Assembly (NCBI GenBank): GCA_030148225.1
Contig: JASBTX010000032.1
Span: 1 to 64,000 of the forward strand
Reading direction: 5' to 3'
DNA length: 64,000 nt
From: Paracoccaceae bacterium
Lineage (GTDB): Bacteria; Pseudomonadota; Alphaproteobacteria; Rhodobacterales; Rhodobacteraceae
The position numbers were made by a program, and so were the translations under genes. Positions 27,223 through 36,838 of this stretch are shown piece after piece. Within the stretch, counting starts at the first letter, position 1; the number at the start of each line of letters is the position of its first letter. The notes under the pieces were generated by a model. The model was not told where the DNA came from, did not search any database, and worked only from the letters and a program-made list of their open reading frames with translations.

Positions 27223-27936
27223 TCAGTGCGGGGTCAGGCTGTGCGGCGGATGCAGCCCCTCGGCCTCGGCGCGGCGATAAAAATCGGCCAGCACCTTGCC
27301 CTTTTCCGGGCGAAACGGCTGGCCGGTCTCGCGCAGCGCCGCGATCCGGTCCAGTCGGAACATCCTGAAATCATGGCGCAATTCACACCATGCCACCAGC
27401 GTCCACACCTTGCCCCAGAACCACAGCCCCAGCGGGCGCACCACCCGTATGCTGGGTGCACCGGCGGCATCGCTATAGGACAGTTCCAGCCGCTGGCGCG
27501 CCTCGACGGCGCGTTCAATCCCGTCGATCCGTTCGCGCAGCGCATCCGTCATCTCGGGGGCAAAGCTGTGGATTTCCACCTGATCGGCGATGGACCGGAC
27601 CCCCTGAGGCAGGATTTCCTGTATCTTGATCAGCGCCTCTTCGGCGGCGCGCGCCATCGCCGCCCCACCCCATGCCCGCGCCAGACGCGCGCCCGTGACG
27701 AGTGCGACCACTTCGTCACGGGTAAACATCAGGGGCGGAATGTCATGCCCGTCCTGCATGACATAGCCGAAACCGGCCTCACCCTCGATGGGCACGCCGC
27801 TGGCCTGCAGGTCAACAATGTCGCGATAGATCGTGCGCTTGCTGACCTCCAGCTTTTCGGCCAGCCGTGCCGCCGTGATGCGCCGACCACCCCTGAGATG
27901 CTGGATAATCTCGAACAGGCGGTCGGCGCGGCGCAT
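27223..27936 (-). CDS. YafY-type regulator with WYL domain
   Basis: A 237-residue transcription factor. Residues 1-60 form a DeoR/HTH-11-type winged helix (MRRADRLFEIIQHLRGG, ITAARLAEKLEVSKRTIYRD), and the remainder is a WYL ligand-sensing domain (LELSYSDAAG, IRVVRPLGLWFWGKVWTLVA, FRMFRLDRIAAL). Its start overlaps the VOC gene stop by one base (TAATG), so both are one operon. It probably controls its own operon through the palindrome at 28358-28383. Confidence 0.9.
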   Translation of the reverse strand: MRRADRLFEIIQHLRGGRRITAARLAEKLEVSKRTIYRDIVDLQASGVPIEGEAGFGYVMQDGHDIPPLMFTRDEVVALVTGARLARAWGGAAMARAAEEALIKIQEILPQGVRSIADQVEIHSFAPEMTDALRERIDGIERAVEARQRLELSYSDAAGAPSIRVVRPLGLWFWGKVWTLVAWCELRHDFRMFRLDRIAALRETGQPFRPEKGKVLADFYRRAEAEGLHPPHSLTPH

Positions 27937-28313
27937 TACCTGAACTCGAAAAATGCGATGGAATTGCCGTCAAGGTCCTGGCAATAAATGAATTTTCCGG
28001 GCGGGATTTCCACGATGGGCGAGGTGACGGTCCCGCCGGCTTGTTTCACCCGGTCGATCATCTGTTCCAGCGGCACCGGGGCGGCGAAATAGGGGGTCGT
28101 GCCCGACCCGTCGCTGGCGGGTGTGCCGGGATACATATGCCCCGCCACGCCCTTGGCGGGGTCGCTGGTCGGAAACATGGCCATTGGATTGGGGCCGGAA
28201 TTGTCGATCACCATATCGGTATCCATAACCGCGTTCATGAAGGCCACGGATTTTTCCAGATCGCTCACCGGCACCTCGACCCACACGGTGAAATGTTCGG
28301 GCATGTAACTCAT
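27936..28313 (-). CDS. VOC superfamily (glyoxalase-like) protein
   Basis: A 125-residue single vicinal-oxygen-chelate fold. MPEHFTVWVEVPVSDLEKSV and the C-terminal GKFIYCQDLDGNSIAFFEF, with its metal-ligand Glu, are typical of the small VOC proteins often paired with YafY-type regulators. The second ATG (28313) is preferred because AGGAG is 7 bases upstream of it, while it is too close to the ATG at 28319. Substrate unknown; no catalytic role is claimed. Confidence 0.85.
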   Translation of the reverse strand: MSYMPEHFTVWVEVPVSDLEKSVAFMNAVMDTDMVIDNSGPNPMAMFPTSDPAKGVAGHMYPGTPASDGSGTTPYFAAPVPLEQMIDRVKQAGGTVTSPIVEIPPGKFIYCQDLDGNSIAFFEFR

Positions 28314-28357
28314 CGTCATTCTCCTCTTGATATGCGATTTGCCCTCTTTCGCACAGC

Positions 28358-28383
28358 CCTGCTGACAGGGTTATGTCAGCAGG
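28358..28383. promoter_or_regulatory. 10-bp-arm palindrome upstream of the VOC-YafY operon
   Basis: CCTGCTGACA (28358-28367) and TGTCAGCAGG (28374-28383) are perfect inverted arms with a 6-base centre. The site lies 45-70 bases upstream of the VOC start and in the spacer shared with pepN. Self-regulation by the YafY-type protein is the simplest reading. The rest of the 207-base spacer shows no gene. Confidence 0.5.
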
Positions 28384-28520
28384 CGTCATCAGGCCCGGCC
28401 ATGACCCGCCCTTCATCAACACCGGCCCGTCCTGCGACAGATTTTCCCGCCCGGCCCCTGTCCGTCGGCCCGGCCTTCAATTACATTGCCGCAGGAATCC
28501 CAGGACAGCCGGAGCGCATC

Positions 28521-31085
28521 ATGTCAGACACCTCGTCCCAAACCGTCTATCTCAGGGATTACACCGTTCCCCCCTATCTCGTCGAAAGCGTCGACCTGAC
28601 CTTTCGTTTGCACCCGACCGCGACGCGGGTTCTGTCGAAAATCCGTTTCGCGCCCAATCCGAAATCCGACGCGCAAGAGTTCCGCCTGCACGGGCGCAAC
28701 CTGACCCTGATCAGCGCCCGGATCGATGGCCGCCCGGTCGAACCCGAGATCGACGCCGAAGGTCTCTTCCTGCCCGATCCGCCGACCCATGCCTTTACGT
28801 GGGAGGCCGAGGTCGAAATAAGCCCAAAGACCAATACCGCGCTCGAGGGGCTTTATATGTCCAACGGCATGTATTGCACCCAGTGCGAGGCCGAAGGCTT
28901 TCGCAAGATCACCTATTACCCCGACCGGCCCGATGTAATGGCGCCGTTTCGCGTGCGCATCGAAAGCGATCTGCCGGTGCTCCTGTCCAACGGCAACAAG
29001 GCCGACGGCGGTGCCGGTTGGGCCGAATGGGATGACCCATGGCCGAAACCGGCCTATCTCTTTGCGCTGGTGGCCGGTGATCTGGTCAACCACCCCGACA
29101 CGTTCACCACCGCCTCGGGCACAGAGGTCGAGCTGAACATCTGGGTCCGTCCCGGCGATCTGGAAAAATGCGCCTTTGGCATGGACGCGCTCAAACGCTC
29201 GATGCGCTGGGACGAAGAGGTCTACGGCCGCGAATACGATCTTGAGATATTCAACATTGTCGCCGTCGACGATTTCAACATGGGGGCGATGGAAAACAAG
29301 GGGCTGAACATTTTCAACTCTGCCGCCGTTTTGGCCAGCCCCGACACCGCGACCGACGCCAATTTCGAACGGATCGAGGCGATCATCGCGCATGAATATT
29401 TTCACAACTGGACCGGCAACCGCATCACCTGCCGCGACTGGTTCCAGCTTTGCCTCAAAGAGGGGCTGACGGTATTCCGCGACCAGCAATTCACCGCAGA
29501 TCAGCGTTCTGCGGCAGTGGCGCGCATCGACAATGTTCTAGCCCTGCGCAGCCGCCAGTTCCGCGAGGATAACGGCCCGCTGGCCCATCCGGTCCGCCCC
29601 GACAGCTTTGTCGAGATCAACAATTTCTACACCGCCACCGTCTACGAGAAAGGCGCCGAGGTCATCGGTATGCTGAAAACGCTTGTCGGTGACTGGGCCT
29701 ACGGTGAGGCGCTCAGCCTTTATTTCGACCGCCATGACGGGCAGGCGATCACGATCGAGGACTGGCTCGCGGTGTTCGAGGATATCACCGGGCGTGATCT
29801 TGAGCAGTTCAAGCGCTGGTACACCGATGCCGGCACGCCGCGCCTGACGGTCGAGGAAAGCTATCAGGACGAGGCCTTTGTGCTGACATTCACCCAGCAC
29901 ACCCCGCCGACACCGGGGCAGGATGAAAAACCGCCGCGCGTGATCCCGATTGCCGTGGGCCTGCTGGATGCTGAGGGGCGCGAGGTGCACAAGACCGAGA
30001 TTCTCGAGATGACCGAGGAGCGGCAAAGCTTTACCTTCGAGGGGTATCGCGACAACATCCATGACCGCCCGATCCCGTCGATCCTGCGCGGCTTTTCCGC
30101 CCCTGTCATTCTGGAACGCGCGGTTTCCAACGATACCCGCCGGTTCCTGCTGACGCATGACACCGACCCATTCAACAGGTGGGAGGCCGGGCGCAGCCTT
30201 GCCAAGGATGTGCTGAGCCGACTGATCACCGATGGCATTCCGCCCGACCTCGCCACGCTCGATGCCTTCGGATCGGTGGCCGATGACGCGGCGCTGGATC
30301 CCGCTTTCCGCGCGCTGGTTCTGACCATGCCGGGGCAAGAGGATATGGCCCAGACGCTCTTTGATGCCGGGATCACCCCCGATCCGCAGCAGATCTGGCA
30401 GGCCGGTGAAACCCTCCGGCAATCGCTGGCCGAACATCTCAAGGACAGCTGGACGACACTTTATGCCGCCATGGCCGTTGACGGGCCGTACATGCCCGAT
30501 GCCCCAGGTGCGGGGCACCGGGCGCTCAGGGCGCGGGCGCTGGCCAATCTGACGCGCATGGATGGCGGCAAGCTCGCGCAGAGCCAATTCGACAGCGCCG
30601 ATAACATGACGGAATATCTCGCCGCCTTCGCCGCGCTCCTCAGCGCCGGTGCCGCCGACGCGGCAACCGGGGCATTCTATCAGAAATGGCAGGATGACAG
30701 GCTGGTCATGGACAAGTGGTTTGCGCTTCAGATCATGCACGCCCTGCCCGAGGATGCCGCTGATCTTGCAAAATCGCTGACCGATCACCCTGATTTCGAT
30801 ATCCGCAATCCCAACCGGTTCCGCGCCGTCTTTGGCGCGCTGGCGGGTAATCCGGCGGGGTTCCATCACGCTTCGGGCGCGGGGTATGACCTGATGGCCG
30901 GCTGGCTGATCCGGCTGGATGCGCTGAACCCGCAGACAGCCGCCCGTATGACCACGGCCTTCGAGACATGGCGGCGCTACGACGCGGACCGGCAGCAGAT
31001 GATGCAGGCGGCGCTCACACGCATTGCCGACACATCGGGCCTGTCGCGCAACACGGGCGAAATGGTGCAGCGTATCCTGTCGTAA
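28521..31085 (+). CDS. pepN: Aminopeptidase N
   Basis: An 854-residue M1 zinc aminopeptidase that removes N-terminal residues from peptides in the cytoplasm. GAMENKGLNIFN (from residue 255) and HEYFHN (His291, His295) followed by KEGLTVFRDQ (Glu314) are the exopeptidase and zinc motifs. The C-terminal ARM/HEAT-like domain ends with the proteobacterial PepN pattern. The ATG at 28521 is preferred, as GGAG lies 6 bases upstream and MSDTSSQTVYLRDYTVPPYL matches family N-termini; the frame runs open further upstream without homology. Confidence 0.97.
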   Translation: MSDTSSQTVYLRDYTVPPYLVESVDLTFRLHPTATRVLSKIRFAPNPKSDAQEFRLHGRNLTLISARIDGRPVEPEIDAEGLFLPDPPTHAFTWEAEVEISPKTNTALEGLYMSNGMYCTQCEAEGFRKITYYPDRPDVMAPFRVRIESDLPVLLSNGNKADGGAGWAEWDDPWPKPAYLFALVAGDLVNHPDTFTTASGTEVELNIWVRPGDLEKCAFGMDALKRSMRWDEEVYGREYDLEIFNIVAVDDFNMGAMENKGLNIFNSAAVLASPDTATDANFERIEAIIAHEYFHNWTGNRITCRDWFQLCLKEGLTVFRDQQFTADQRSAAVARIDNVLALRSRQFREDNGPLAHPVRPDSFVEINNFYTATVYEKGAEVIGMLKTLVGDWAYGEALSLYFDRHDGQAITIEDWLAVFEDITGRDLEQFKRWYTDAGTPRLTVEESYQDEAFVLTFTQHTPPTPGQDEKPPRVIPIAVGLLDAEGREVHKTEILEMTEERQSFTFEGYRDNIHDRPIPSILRGFSAPVILERAVSNDTRRFLLTHDTDPFNRWEAGRSLAKDVLSRLITDGIPPDLATLDAFGSVADDAALDPAFRALVLTMPGQEDMAQTLFDAGITPDPQQIWQAGETLRQSLAEHLKDSWTTLYAAMAVDGPYMPDAPGAGHRALRARALANLTRMDGGKLAQSQFDSADNMTEYLAAFAALLSAGAADAATGAFYQKWQDDRLVMDKWFALQIMHALPEDAADLAKSLTDHPDFDIRNPNRFRAVFGALAGNPAGFHHASGAGYDLMAGWLIRLDALNPQTAARMTTAFETWRRYDADRQQMMQAALTRIADTSGLSRNTGEMVQRILS

Positions 31086-31132
31086 CGTCGAATTGCGTTT
31101 GCCGTGACGCCAAAAGCCGGTAGTTTGCCGGG

Positions 31133-31564
31133 ATGGAACACACCGGCTTTACCATCGAAGGTCAGGGGCGCAGCCTGCGCAACCTGATCGGGATCATCAG
31201 CGCGCTTGGGTTGCTGGCGCTATTGATCAGTATCGACGCGATCTGGCCGGTCTGGCTGGTGGCGATCATTCCGGCGGCGATCATGGCGTGGGAATATCTC
31301 GGCAACCGCTATTCGCGCTTTACCATCGACGGGCATGCCATTTCATGGGTGTCGGGTGCGTCTGAAAAAACCCTGCCACTGGCCGATATCGACCGCGTGC
31401 GCATCCTCAGGCGGCTGGATTTCTCGCGCACGATCACGATCGTCGACAATCAGGGACAGGTGCACCGCATCCCGCAGGATTGCACCCCGCCTGTCGAACG
31501 TCTGGTCAAGGAGCTGGACGCGAACAATATCCCCGTCAGCAGGGCCTGGTTCGCCATCGGTTAG
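31133..31564 (+). CDS. Small membrane protein of unknown function
   Basis: A 143-residue protein with two closely spaced hydrophobic segments (LIGIISALGLLALLISIDAI and WPVWLVAIIPAAIMAWEYL) and a C-terminal cytoplasmic-looking PH-like part (RFTIDGHAISWVSG, TLPLADIDRVRILRRLDF). The second part resembles bacterial PH (YdbT/YvbH-like) domains. It follows pepN by 47 bases on the same strand and might share its transcript. No function is assigned. Confidence 0.7.
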   Translation: MEHTGFTIEGQGRSLRNLIGIISALGLLALLISIDAIWPVWLVAIIPAAIMAWEYLGNRYSRFTIDGHAISWVSGASEKTLPLADIDRVRILRRLDFSRTITIVDNQGQVHRIPQDCTPPVERLVKELDANNIPVSRAWFAIG

Positions 31565-31615
31565 GATCAGGCCAATCAGGCGATGCAGGCCTGCCGAAAT
31601 CTAGCGGAGAGAGAC

Positions 31616-32209
31616 ATGCCATCAGATGCCTTTCACAACCTCATCGCCGCCATCGGCACCGAATTCGCGGCCGAGGGTCGCCCCGGCGGGGATGAGGCCG
31701 CCGCAGCCGCTGAGGAAATCACCACCACGCGGGCCCGGCCCGAACCCGGCACGCTGCCCGATCACGCCGAAACGCTGGGCGCGCTGATCGATGCCTCGGC
31801 CCATCCCCTTGCCCGGCGGGTACGCGCCGCCTTTGACGATATCAGCTGGCATTATTCGGGCCTCGCCGACGGGCGTATCCGCCCCGAAATGGCCCGCCAC
31901 ATGCTGACCGCCGAACTCGCCGGGCCGGACGGGCAGGTCCATCACCCCACCGTGCGGCTGGGCCTCTTCTTTCAGATGCCCGGGCTTGATTATGTCACCC
32001 GCGAACACGCGGCCGAGGAAACCTTTGTCATGATCGCCGGCGGGGCCAACTGGACCGTGGCGGGTGAAACAACGCACCGGCAGGCAGGAGAGGCCTCGCA
32101 CCACCCGTCGATGGTCCCGCATTCATCGGCAACCGGCGCGTCGGCCGTGCTGGCGGTCTGGCGCTGGACCGGGAATATCTCTTACGGGCGCTATCGCCTT
32201 ACCGGATAA
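31616..32209 (+). CDS. Cupin resembling DMSP lyases (DddL/DddQ family), diverged active site
   Basis: A 197-residue protein ending in a cupin that resembles the dimethylsulfoniopropionate lyase family. In that family a Y-x2-H-x-H-x2-E/EE-x-Y strand and a later PHA motif hold the metal and the catalytic Tyr. Here the segment is YVTREHAAEETF (126-137): the second His (131) and the Glu pair (134/135) remain, but the first His position is Arg129 and the usual Tyr is Phe137. PHSSATG (His169) and LAVWRWTGNIS fit the last strand. GGAGAGAG precedes the ATG at 31616. The family relation is inferred from pattern; DMSP cleavage is doubtful and another cupin activity is possible. Confidence 0.6.
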   Translation: MPSDAFHNLIAAIGTEFAAEGRPGGDEAAAAAEEITTTRARPEPGTLPDHAETLGALIDASAHPLARRVRAAFDDISWHYSGLADGRIRPEMARHMLTAELAGPDGQVHHPTVRLGLFFQMPGLDYVTREHAAEETFVMIAGGANWTVAGETTHRQAGEASHHPSMVPHSSATGASAVLAVWRWTGNISYGRYRLTG

Positions 32210-32828
32210 GGGCGGCCATCCGGTCAAGCACTGTCGTCTCCTGCAACTGGCAATAGCGCTGCGACTTGGTCCATTCCATCATGTCCCGGCGCTTGCGGTC
32301 CGAATGAAACGGCCCCCAGTCCGCTGCCACGCCCCGCATCCCCGCCGAAATGACGCGGTCGCGCGGCACGGTCACCGCCATGATGCGCACCGCGCAAGAG
32401 AGGTTATCCTCGCCATCCAGCAGCGCCTGACCGCTTTGCGCCTTGCAGCCATATCCGCGCGCCGTCCCCGGCGAGATCTGCACCAGCCCGAACCAGCGGC
32501 CATTGCCGCCGACCGCATCCTGATTCCAGGTACTTTCATGCTTGGCCAGCGTCGAGATCAGCCCGACCCAGAATGCCTTGCGGTCCTCGGGGCTGGCCTG
32601 AACATATCCCGGGCACCAGCTGGCGAAATCGGCCGGTATGGTCTCGGGCAAAACCGCGCCATGCGTTTCCAGCGCGCTCATCGTGGCCTGCGTCCATTTC
32701 GGGCCGCTTTCCACCTGATCCCAACGCATCACGTCAGGCCCGGTGGGCGGCGCGGGTTTGGGAACCGAACAGGCCGCCAGAACACCAGCGCCTGCCAATA
32801 ACAGAATTTTGAGTGATATCGCCTGCAT
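32199..32828 (-). CDS. Lytic transglycosylase-like lipoprotein
   Basis: A 209-residue predicted lipoprotein: the signal [20 protein letters not shown] ends with Cys20. The SLT-type domain has [14 protein letters not shown] with the catalytic Glu98 and [15 protein letters not shown], as in soluble lytic transglycosylases that cut peptidoglycan glycan strands. GGGGGGAT lies before the ATG at 32828; the frame is open to 32978 without a better start. It is convergent with the cupin gene, with an 11-base overlap. Confidence 0.8.
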   Translation of the reverse strand: MQAISLKILLLAGAGVLAACSVPKPAPPTGPDVMRWDQVESGPKWTQATMSALETHGAVLPETIPADFASWCPGYVQASPEDRKAFWVGLISTLAKHESTWNQDAVGGNGRWFGLVQISPGTARGYGCKAQSGQALLDGEDNLSCAVRIMAVTVPRDRVISAGMRGVAADWGPFHSDRKRRDMMEWTKSQRYCQLQETTVLDRMAALIR

Positions 32829-32989
32829 GCCATCCCCCCGGACGTGTTTTTCTGATCCCGATGATACTTCAGTTTCCGCAAAGGTCAAAATATCGAACAT
32901 GTTCTGTGGATAACTGGCGGCTATCCGCCCCATCTTGCCGCCGCGCCCGCCCTGCCCTAGAACACCGTCCGACGACAAAGGATACCACC

Positions 32990-34504
32990 ATGCTCGACCT
33001 CACCTATGATGCGCCCAAACCCAAGGTCATCGCCGGCGCGAAATCCGACTGGGAACTCGTGATCGGCCTCGAGGTGCACGCCCAGGTCGCCACGGCGGCC
33101 AAGCTCTTTTCGGGGGCATCAACCCGCTTTGGCGCCGAGCCGAATTCAAATGTTGCCTTTGTCGATGCCGGCATGCCCGGCATGCTGCCCGTCATCAACG
33201 AGGGCTGCGTTGCCCAGGCGGTGCGCACGGGCCTTGGCCTCAGGGCGGAAATCAACCTCTTTTCGGCCTTTGACCGCAAGAACTACTTCTATCCCGACCT
33301 GCCGCAGGGCTATCAGATTTCCCAGCTTTACCACCCCATCGTGGGCGAGGGCGAAGTGATCGTCGAGATGGGTGAAGGCATCGCGCGCCGGGTGCGGATC
33401 GAACGTATCCATCTGGAACAGGATGCGGGAAAATCGATCCACGACATGGACCCGCATATGTCATTTGTCGATCTGAACCGCACCGGCGTCGCGCTGATGG
33501 AGATCGTCAGCCGCCCCGATATCCGCGGCCCGGAAGAGGCCGCCGCCTATGTCGGCAAGCTGCGCCAGATCATGCGCTATCTGGGCACCTGCGACGGCAA
33601 TATGCAAAACGGCAATCTGCGCGCCGATGTCAATGTCTCGGTCTGCCGTCCGGGTGACTATGAGAAGTATCAGGAAACGCAGGATTTCAGCCATCTCGGC
33701 ACCCGCTGCGAGATCAAGAACATGAACTCCATGCGCTTTATCCAGGCCGCCATCGACTACGAGGCGCGCCGCCAGATCGCCATACGCGAGGATGGCGGTA
33801 CCATCGATCAGGAAACCCGGCTCTATGATCCCGACAGGAACGAGACCCGCTCGATGCGCTCCAAGGAAGAAGCGCATGATTACCGCTATTTCCCCTGCCC
33901 CGACCTCCTGCCGCTGGAGATCGATCAGGGCTGGGTCGACGATATCGCTGCGGGCCTGCCGGAACTTCCCGACCAGAAAAAGGCCCGCTTCATCACCGAT
34001 TTCGGCCTGTCAGACTATGACGCCTCTGTCCTGACCGCCGAGGCCGAGAATGCCGCCTATTTCGAAGAGGTTGCCGATGGCGCCGACGGCAAGCTGGCGG
34101 CAAACTGGGTCATCAACGAACTGTTTGGCCGCCTGAAGAAAGACGATGACAAGGGCATCAGCGAAAGCCCGGTCAGCCCCGCCCAGCTGCGCGGCATTAT
34201 CAGCCTGATCACCGGGGGTGACATTTCGGGCAAGATCGCCAAGGACCTCTTCGAGATCGTCTATACCGAGGGCGGTGACCCTGCCGAGATCGTGACGGCA
34301 CGCGGCATGAAACAGGTTACCGATACCGGCGCGATCGAGGCCGCGGTCGACCAGATCATCGCCGACAATCCGGCGCAGGTCGAAAAGGCCAAGGTCAACC
34401 CCAAGCTCGCCGGATGGTTCGTGGGCCAGGTGATGAAAGCCACCGGCGGCAAAGCCAACCCCAAAGCCGTCAACGAGATCGTCGCGAAAAAGCTGGGGGG
34501 CTGA
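32990..34504 (+). CDS. gatB: Aspartyl/glutamyl-tRNA amidotransferase subunit B
   Basis: Subunit B of the GatCAB amidotransferase, 504 residues, needed to make Gln-tRNA and Asn-tRNA from misacylated forms. [85 protein letters not shown] and the C-terminal YqeY-like domain are all present. The ATG at 32990 begins the conserved protein; an open frame upstream to 32813 has no homology. gatA and gatC are not in the window. Confidence 0.97.
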   Translation: MLDLTYDAPKPKVIAGAKSDWELVIGLEVHAQVATAAKLFSGASTRFGAEPNSNVAFVDAGMPGMLPVINEGCVAQAVRTGLGLRAEINLFSAFDRKNYFYPDLPQGYQISQLYHPIVGEGEVIVEMGEGIARRVRIERIHLEQDAGKSIHDMDPHMSFVDLNRTGVALMEIVSRPDIRGPEEAAAYVGKLRQIMRYLGTCDGNMQNGNLRADVNVSVCRPGDYEKYQETQDFSHLGTRCEIKNMNSMRFIQAAIDYEARRQIAIREDGGTIDQETRLYDPDRNETRSMRSKEEAHDYRYFPCPDLLPLEIDQGWVDDIAAGLPELPDQKKARFITDFGLSDYDASVLTAEAENAAYFEEVADGADGKLAANWVINELFGRLKKDDDKGISESPVSPAQLRGIISLITGGDISGKIAKDLFEIVYTEGGDPAEIVTARGMKQVTDTGAIEAAVDQIIADNPAQVEKAKVNPKLAGWFVGQVMKATGGKANPKAVNEIVAKKLGG

Positions 34505-34510
34505 GCCCCC
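34496..34510. terminator. Bidirectional hairpin with the gatB stop codon in its loop
   Basis: GGGGGC (34496-34501) and GCCCCC (34505-34510) pair around a 3-base loop that is exactly the gatB stop TGA; the convergent sulfotransferase stop follows at 34511. It would serve both genes. No U-run is present on either strand, so termination efficiency is uncertain. Confidence 0.45.
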
Positions 34511-35260
34511 TCAGATCGCCAGCGCCGCCATGCGGTCATAGTAGGGCCGGTGCGTCTGCAGATGCCCGGCCAGTTGCGGGGCCTCTGATGCGGCGGCGTC
34601 AAACCGGGCCTGACGGCGCGACAGCTCTGCCGCATCCACCGCCCGAATGCCCCCGGCCCGCGCCACGTCGCCATGCCAGCCGATGACGTGGCTCCAGTCG
34701 GCGGGCGTCTCATCGCCCCAGTCGAAGGCTTCAGCGCGAAAGGGCAGTCCGATCTGTTCCCAGAACGCCGCCATCTGGCCCCGTGTATCGGCCCGCACCC
34801 GGTCGGCCTCGAGCACCGGCGCGCTGATACCTGCCGCTGTCAGCACATCATATAACTCCGCCAGCCGCCCCAGCCCGACCTCTTCTGACAGGAAATCCGG
34901 GTCAAGACGGTGATAAGACGGGATCGCCGCCAGCGGATCGCGCACAAGAAAGCCATGCGTCAGCCGGTGCATGAATTCCGGATCCCCCGGCAGATCATCC
35001 GCGACGTAATAGGCCATGTCCTTGAAAAAGACCGGGCCGGTTTCGCCCGCCTTCAGGATCATCTGCCGCACTTCGCCATAACTGACCGGTGATCCTTCAG
35101 CCGGGGTGAAATGCGGAAAATCGCGCACCCCGCGATGCAGGTAGTAGTGGTTCAGAAACGGCTCGTGCAGGCAGATCAGATCGCCGCGCTCGCGCATTAC
35201 ACGCTCGATCGCGGTCGACATGCTGCGCGGATGCGCCCAGAGCGCAATAATCGGATGCAT
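34511..35260 (-). CDS. Sulfotransferase family protein
   Basis: A 249-residue sulfotransferase-like P-loop protein. The 5'-phosphosulfate loop WAHPRSMSTA is near the N-terminus, followed by EPFLNHYYLHRG, and the 3'-phosphate motif RDPLAAIPSY lies near residue 105. FKDMAYYV is typical of the bacterial branch also annotated as branched-chain-aminotransferase-linked sulfotransferases. The acceptor is unknown. It ends in the shared hairpin with gatB. The 152 bases upstream show no clear promoter. Confidence 0.8.
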   Translation of the reverse strand: MHPIIALWAHPRSMSTAIERVMRERGDLICLHEPFLNHYYLHRGVRDFPHFTPAEGSPVSYGEVRQMILKAGETGPVFFKDMAYYVADDLPGDPEFMHRLTHGFLVRDPLAAIPSYHRLDPDFLSEEVGLGRLAELYDVLTAAGISAPVLEADRVRADTRGQMAAFWEQIGLPFRAEAFDWGDETPADWSHVIGWHGDVARAGGIRAVDAAELSRRQARFDAAASEAPQLAGHLQTHRPYYDRMAALAI

Positions 35261-35412
35261 CTCTCCTCCTGACGGCGATGCTGGCCTGATCGGGCGGCAC
35301 TGTCCAGCCCCGGCAACGCGGCCACAGGCGCGGATTTCATCGCCCGGGGGTGCAGACAGCGCTTTGGCCCCTGTGCTAAGGACGGGATGCGTCGCCTGTT
35401 TCGGGGGGAATT

Positions 35413-35808
35413 ATGCCACGCTATGAATACAAGGTCGTCCCGGCACCCAAGCGGGGAAAATCCGCCAAGGGTATCCGCGGCAAGGAAGAGCGTTTTGCCC
35501 ACGCGCTCTCGGAACTGATGAACCAACTGGGGGCCGAGGGCTGGGATTACGTGCGCGCCGATACGCTGCCCAGCGAGGAACGCAGCGGTCTTGCCGCGCG
35601 CAGCATCGTCTATCAGAACATGCTGGTCTTCCGGCGCGAACGCGACGGTGATGACCTTTCGGCGGCCGACGGAACCGGGCCACTCGCGCCGATCCCGGTG
35701 ATCGAACAGAAATCCCAGCCGCTGGGCATCATCGGCGCCCTCAAAAGCCGCATTCCCCAGCGCAAATCATCCCCGAAAGACGCACCCGACGATATCGCCG
35801 CCGAGTAG
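35413..35808 (+). CDS. DUF4177 domain protein
   Basis: A 131-residue protein. The N-terminal part (MPRYEYKVVPAPKRG, HALSELMNQLGAEGWDYVRA, MLVFRRE) matches DUF4177, a small domain seen with many partners; the C-terminal part (about 80-131) is low-complexity and charged. The ATG follows GGGGG by 4 bases. It is convergent with bolA. Function is unknown. Confidence 0.8.
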   Translation: MPRYEYKVVPAPKRGKSAKGIRGKEERFAHALSELMNQLGAEGWDYVRADTLPSEERSGLAARSIVYQNMLVFRRERDGDDLSAADGTGPLAPIPVIEQKSQPLGIIGALKSRIPQRKSSPKDAPDDIAAE

Positions 35809-35835
35809 GCAGAGCAGCGGCCAGGCAAAGATCCG

Positions 35836-36093
35836 TCAGGCCGAGATATCAAGCGCCAGCGCGTGAATGCGCCCGATCAGATCGGCGCCCAGCGCCGCAT
35901 GCACGGCCCGGTGGCGCGCCACCCGCCCCATTGCGGCAAAGGACGGGCTGCGCAAAGTCACGTGAAAATGGCTCTGCCCGCCTTCGCGATACCCGGCATG
36001 GCCGCGATGTTTCTCGCTGTCATCGCGCACCTCGATCAGGTCAGGCGAAAACGCCGCTTCCAGCTTTTGCCGAATTTCATCACGCACCAGCAT
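35836..36093 (-). CDS. BolA family protein
   Basis: An 85-residue BolA-type protein, which partners with monothiol glutaredoxins in iron-sulfur or stress responses. The core HFHVTLRSPSFAAMGRVARHRAVHAALG has the conserved RHR loop and invariant C-terminal His (GRIHALALDI). GAGGGG precedes the ATG. It is divergent from the J-domain gene, the standard alphaproteobacterial arrangement next to cobS. Confidence 0.92.
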   Translation of the reverse strand: MLVRDEIRQKLEAAFSPDLIEVRDDSEKHRGHAGYREGGQSHFHVTLRSPSFAAMGRVARHRAVHAALGADLIGRIHALALDISA

Positions 36094-36167
36094 TTTTATT
36101 TCGCCCCTCTTTCATCCTGACGAGAAAACACTAAACTTTCTTTTCCGAGTCGAAAAGGTAACTACGC

Positions 36168-36803
36168 ATGAGCAGCGACGATCCATTTGGGTTCGACATG
36201 TCCGTTTCTTCGGCCAAGAAGAAACAGACCCGCGGCAAGCGCGGCATGTCGGGCGCTTTTGAAACATCCACCCGCGTATGCGAGAAACCCGGCTGCGATC
36301 AGGCCGGCCAATACCGGGCCCCGAAATCGCCAGATACGCTTGATGACTTTTTCTGGTTCTGCAAGGACCACGTGCGCGAATACAACCAGAAATGGAGCTT
36401 TTTCGACGGCGCGACCGAACAGGACATCGCCGATCAGGCCGACAAGGACCGCGTATGGGAGCGCGAGACCAAACCCTTTGGCCGCATGTCCGAGGAACAA
36501 CGCGCCTGGGCCCGTCTGGGGGTCGATGATCCGCATCAGGTGCTGGGCGCCAATGCCACGCAGAACCCGGGCAAGTCGATCACCGGCGCCACCCGCCGCC
36601 TGCCGCCCACCGAACGCAAGGCACTCGAGATTCTCGAGGCCAAGGATCACTGGACCAAATCCGAGATTCGCAAGACCTACAAGAAACTGATCAAAGTGCT
36701 GCATCCCGACATGAATGGCGGCGACCGCACCGACGAGGACCGCCTGCAAGAGGTCGTCTGGGCCTGGGACCAGATCAAGGACAGCCGGTCGTTCAAGGGA
36801 TAG
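36168..36803 (+). CDS. J-domain protein
   Basis: A 211-residue protein with a C-terminal J domain that would stimulate Hsp70 (DnaK). The J domain has LEILEAKDHWTKSEIRKTYKKL and the HPD signature in VLHPDMNGGDR. The N-terminal 100 residues hold CEKPGCDQAGQYRAPKS and FFWFCKDHV, suggesting a small metal site (three Cys and a His). The gene sits between bolA and cobS as in other Rhodobacterales. Its client is unknown. Confidence 0.92.
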   Translation: MSSDDPFGFDMSVSSAKKKQTRGKRGMSGAFETSTRVCEKPGCDQAGQYRAPKSPDTLDDFFWFCKDHVREYNQKWSFFDGATEQDIADQADKDRVWERETKPFGRMSEEQRAWARLGVDDPHQVLGANATQNPGKSITGATRRLPPTERKALEILEAKDHWTKSEIRKTYKKLIKVLHPDMNGGDRTDEDRLQEVVWAWDQIKDSRSFKG

Positions 36804-36838
36804 CACCGTGATGGTTCAGGGATCGTCCTGCCGGGGCG

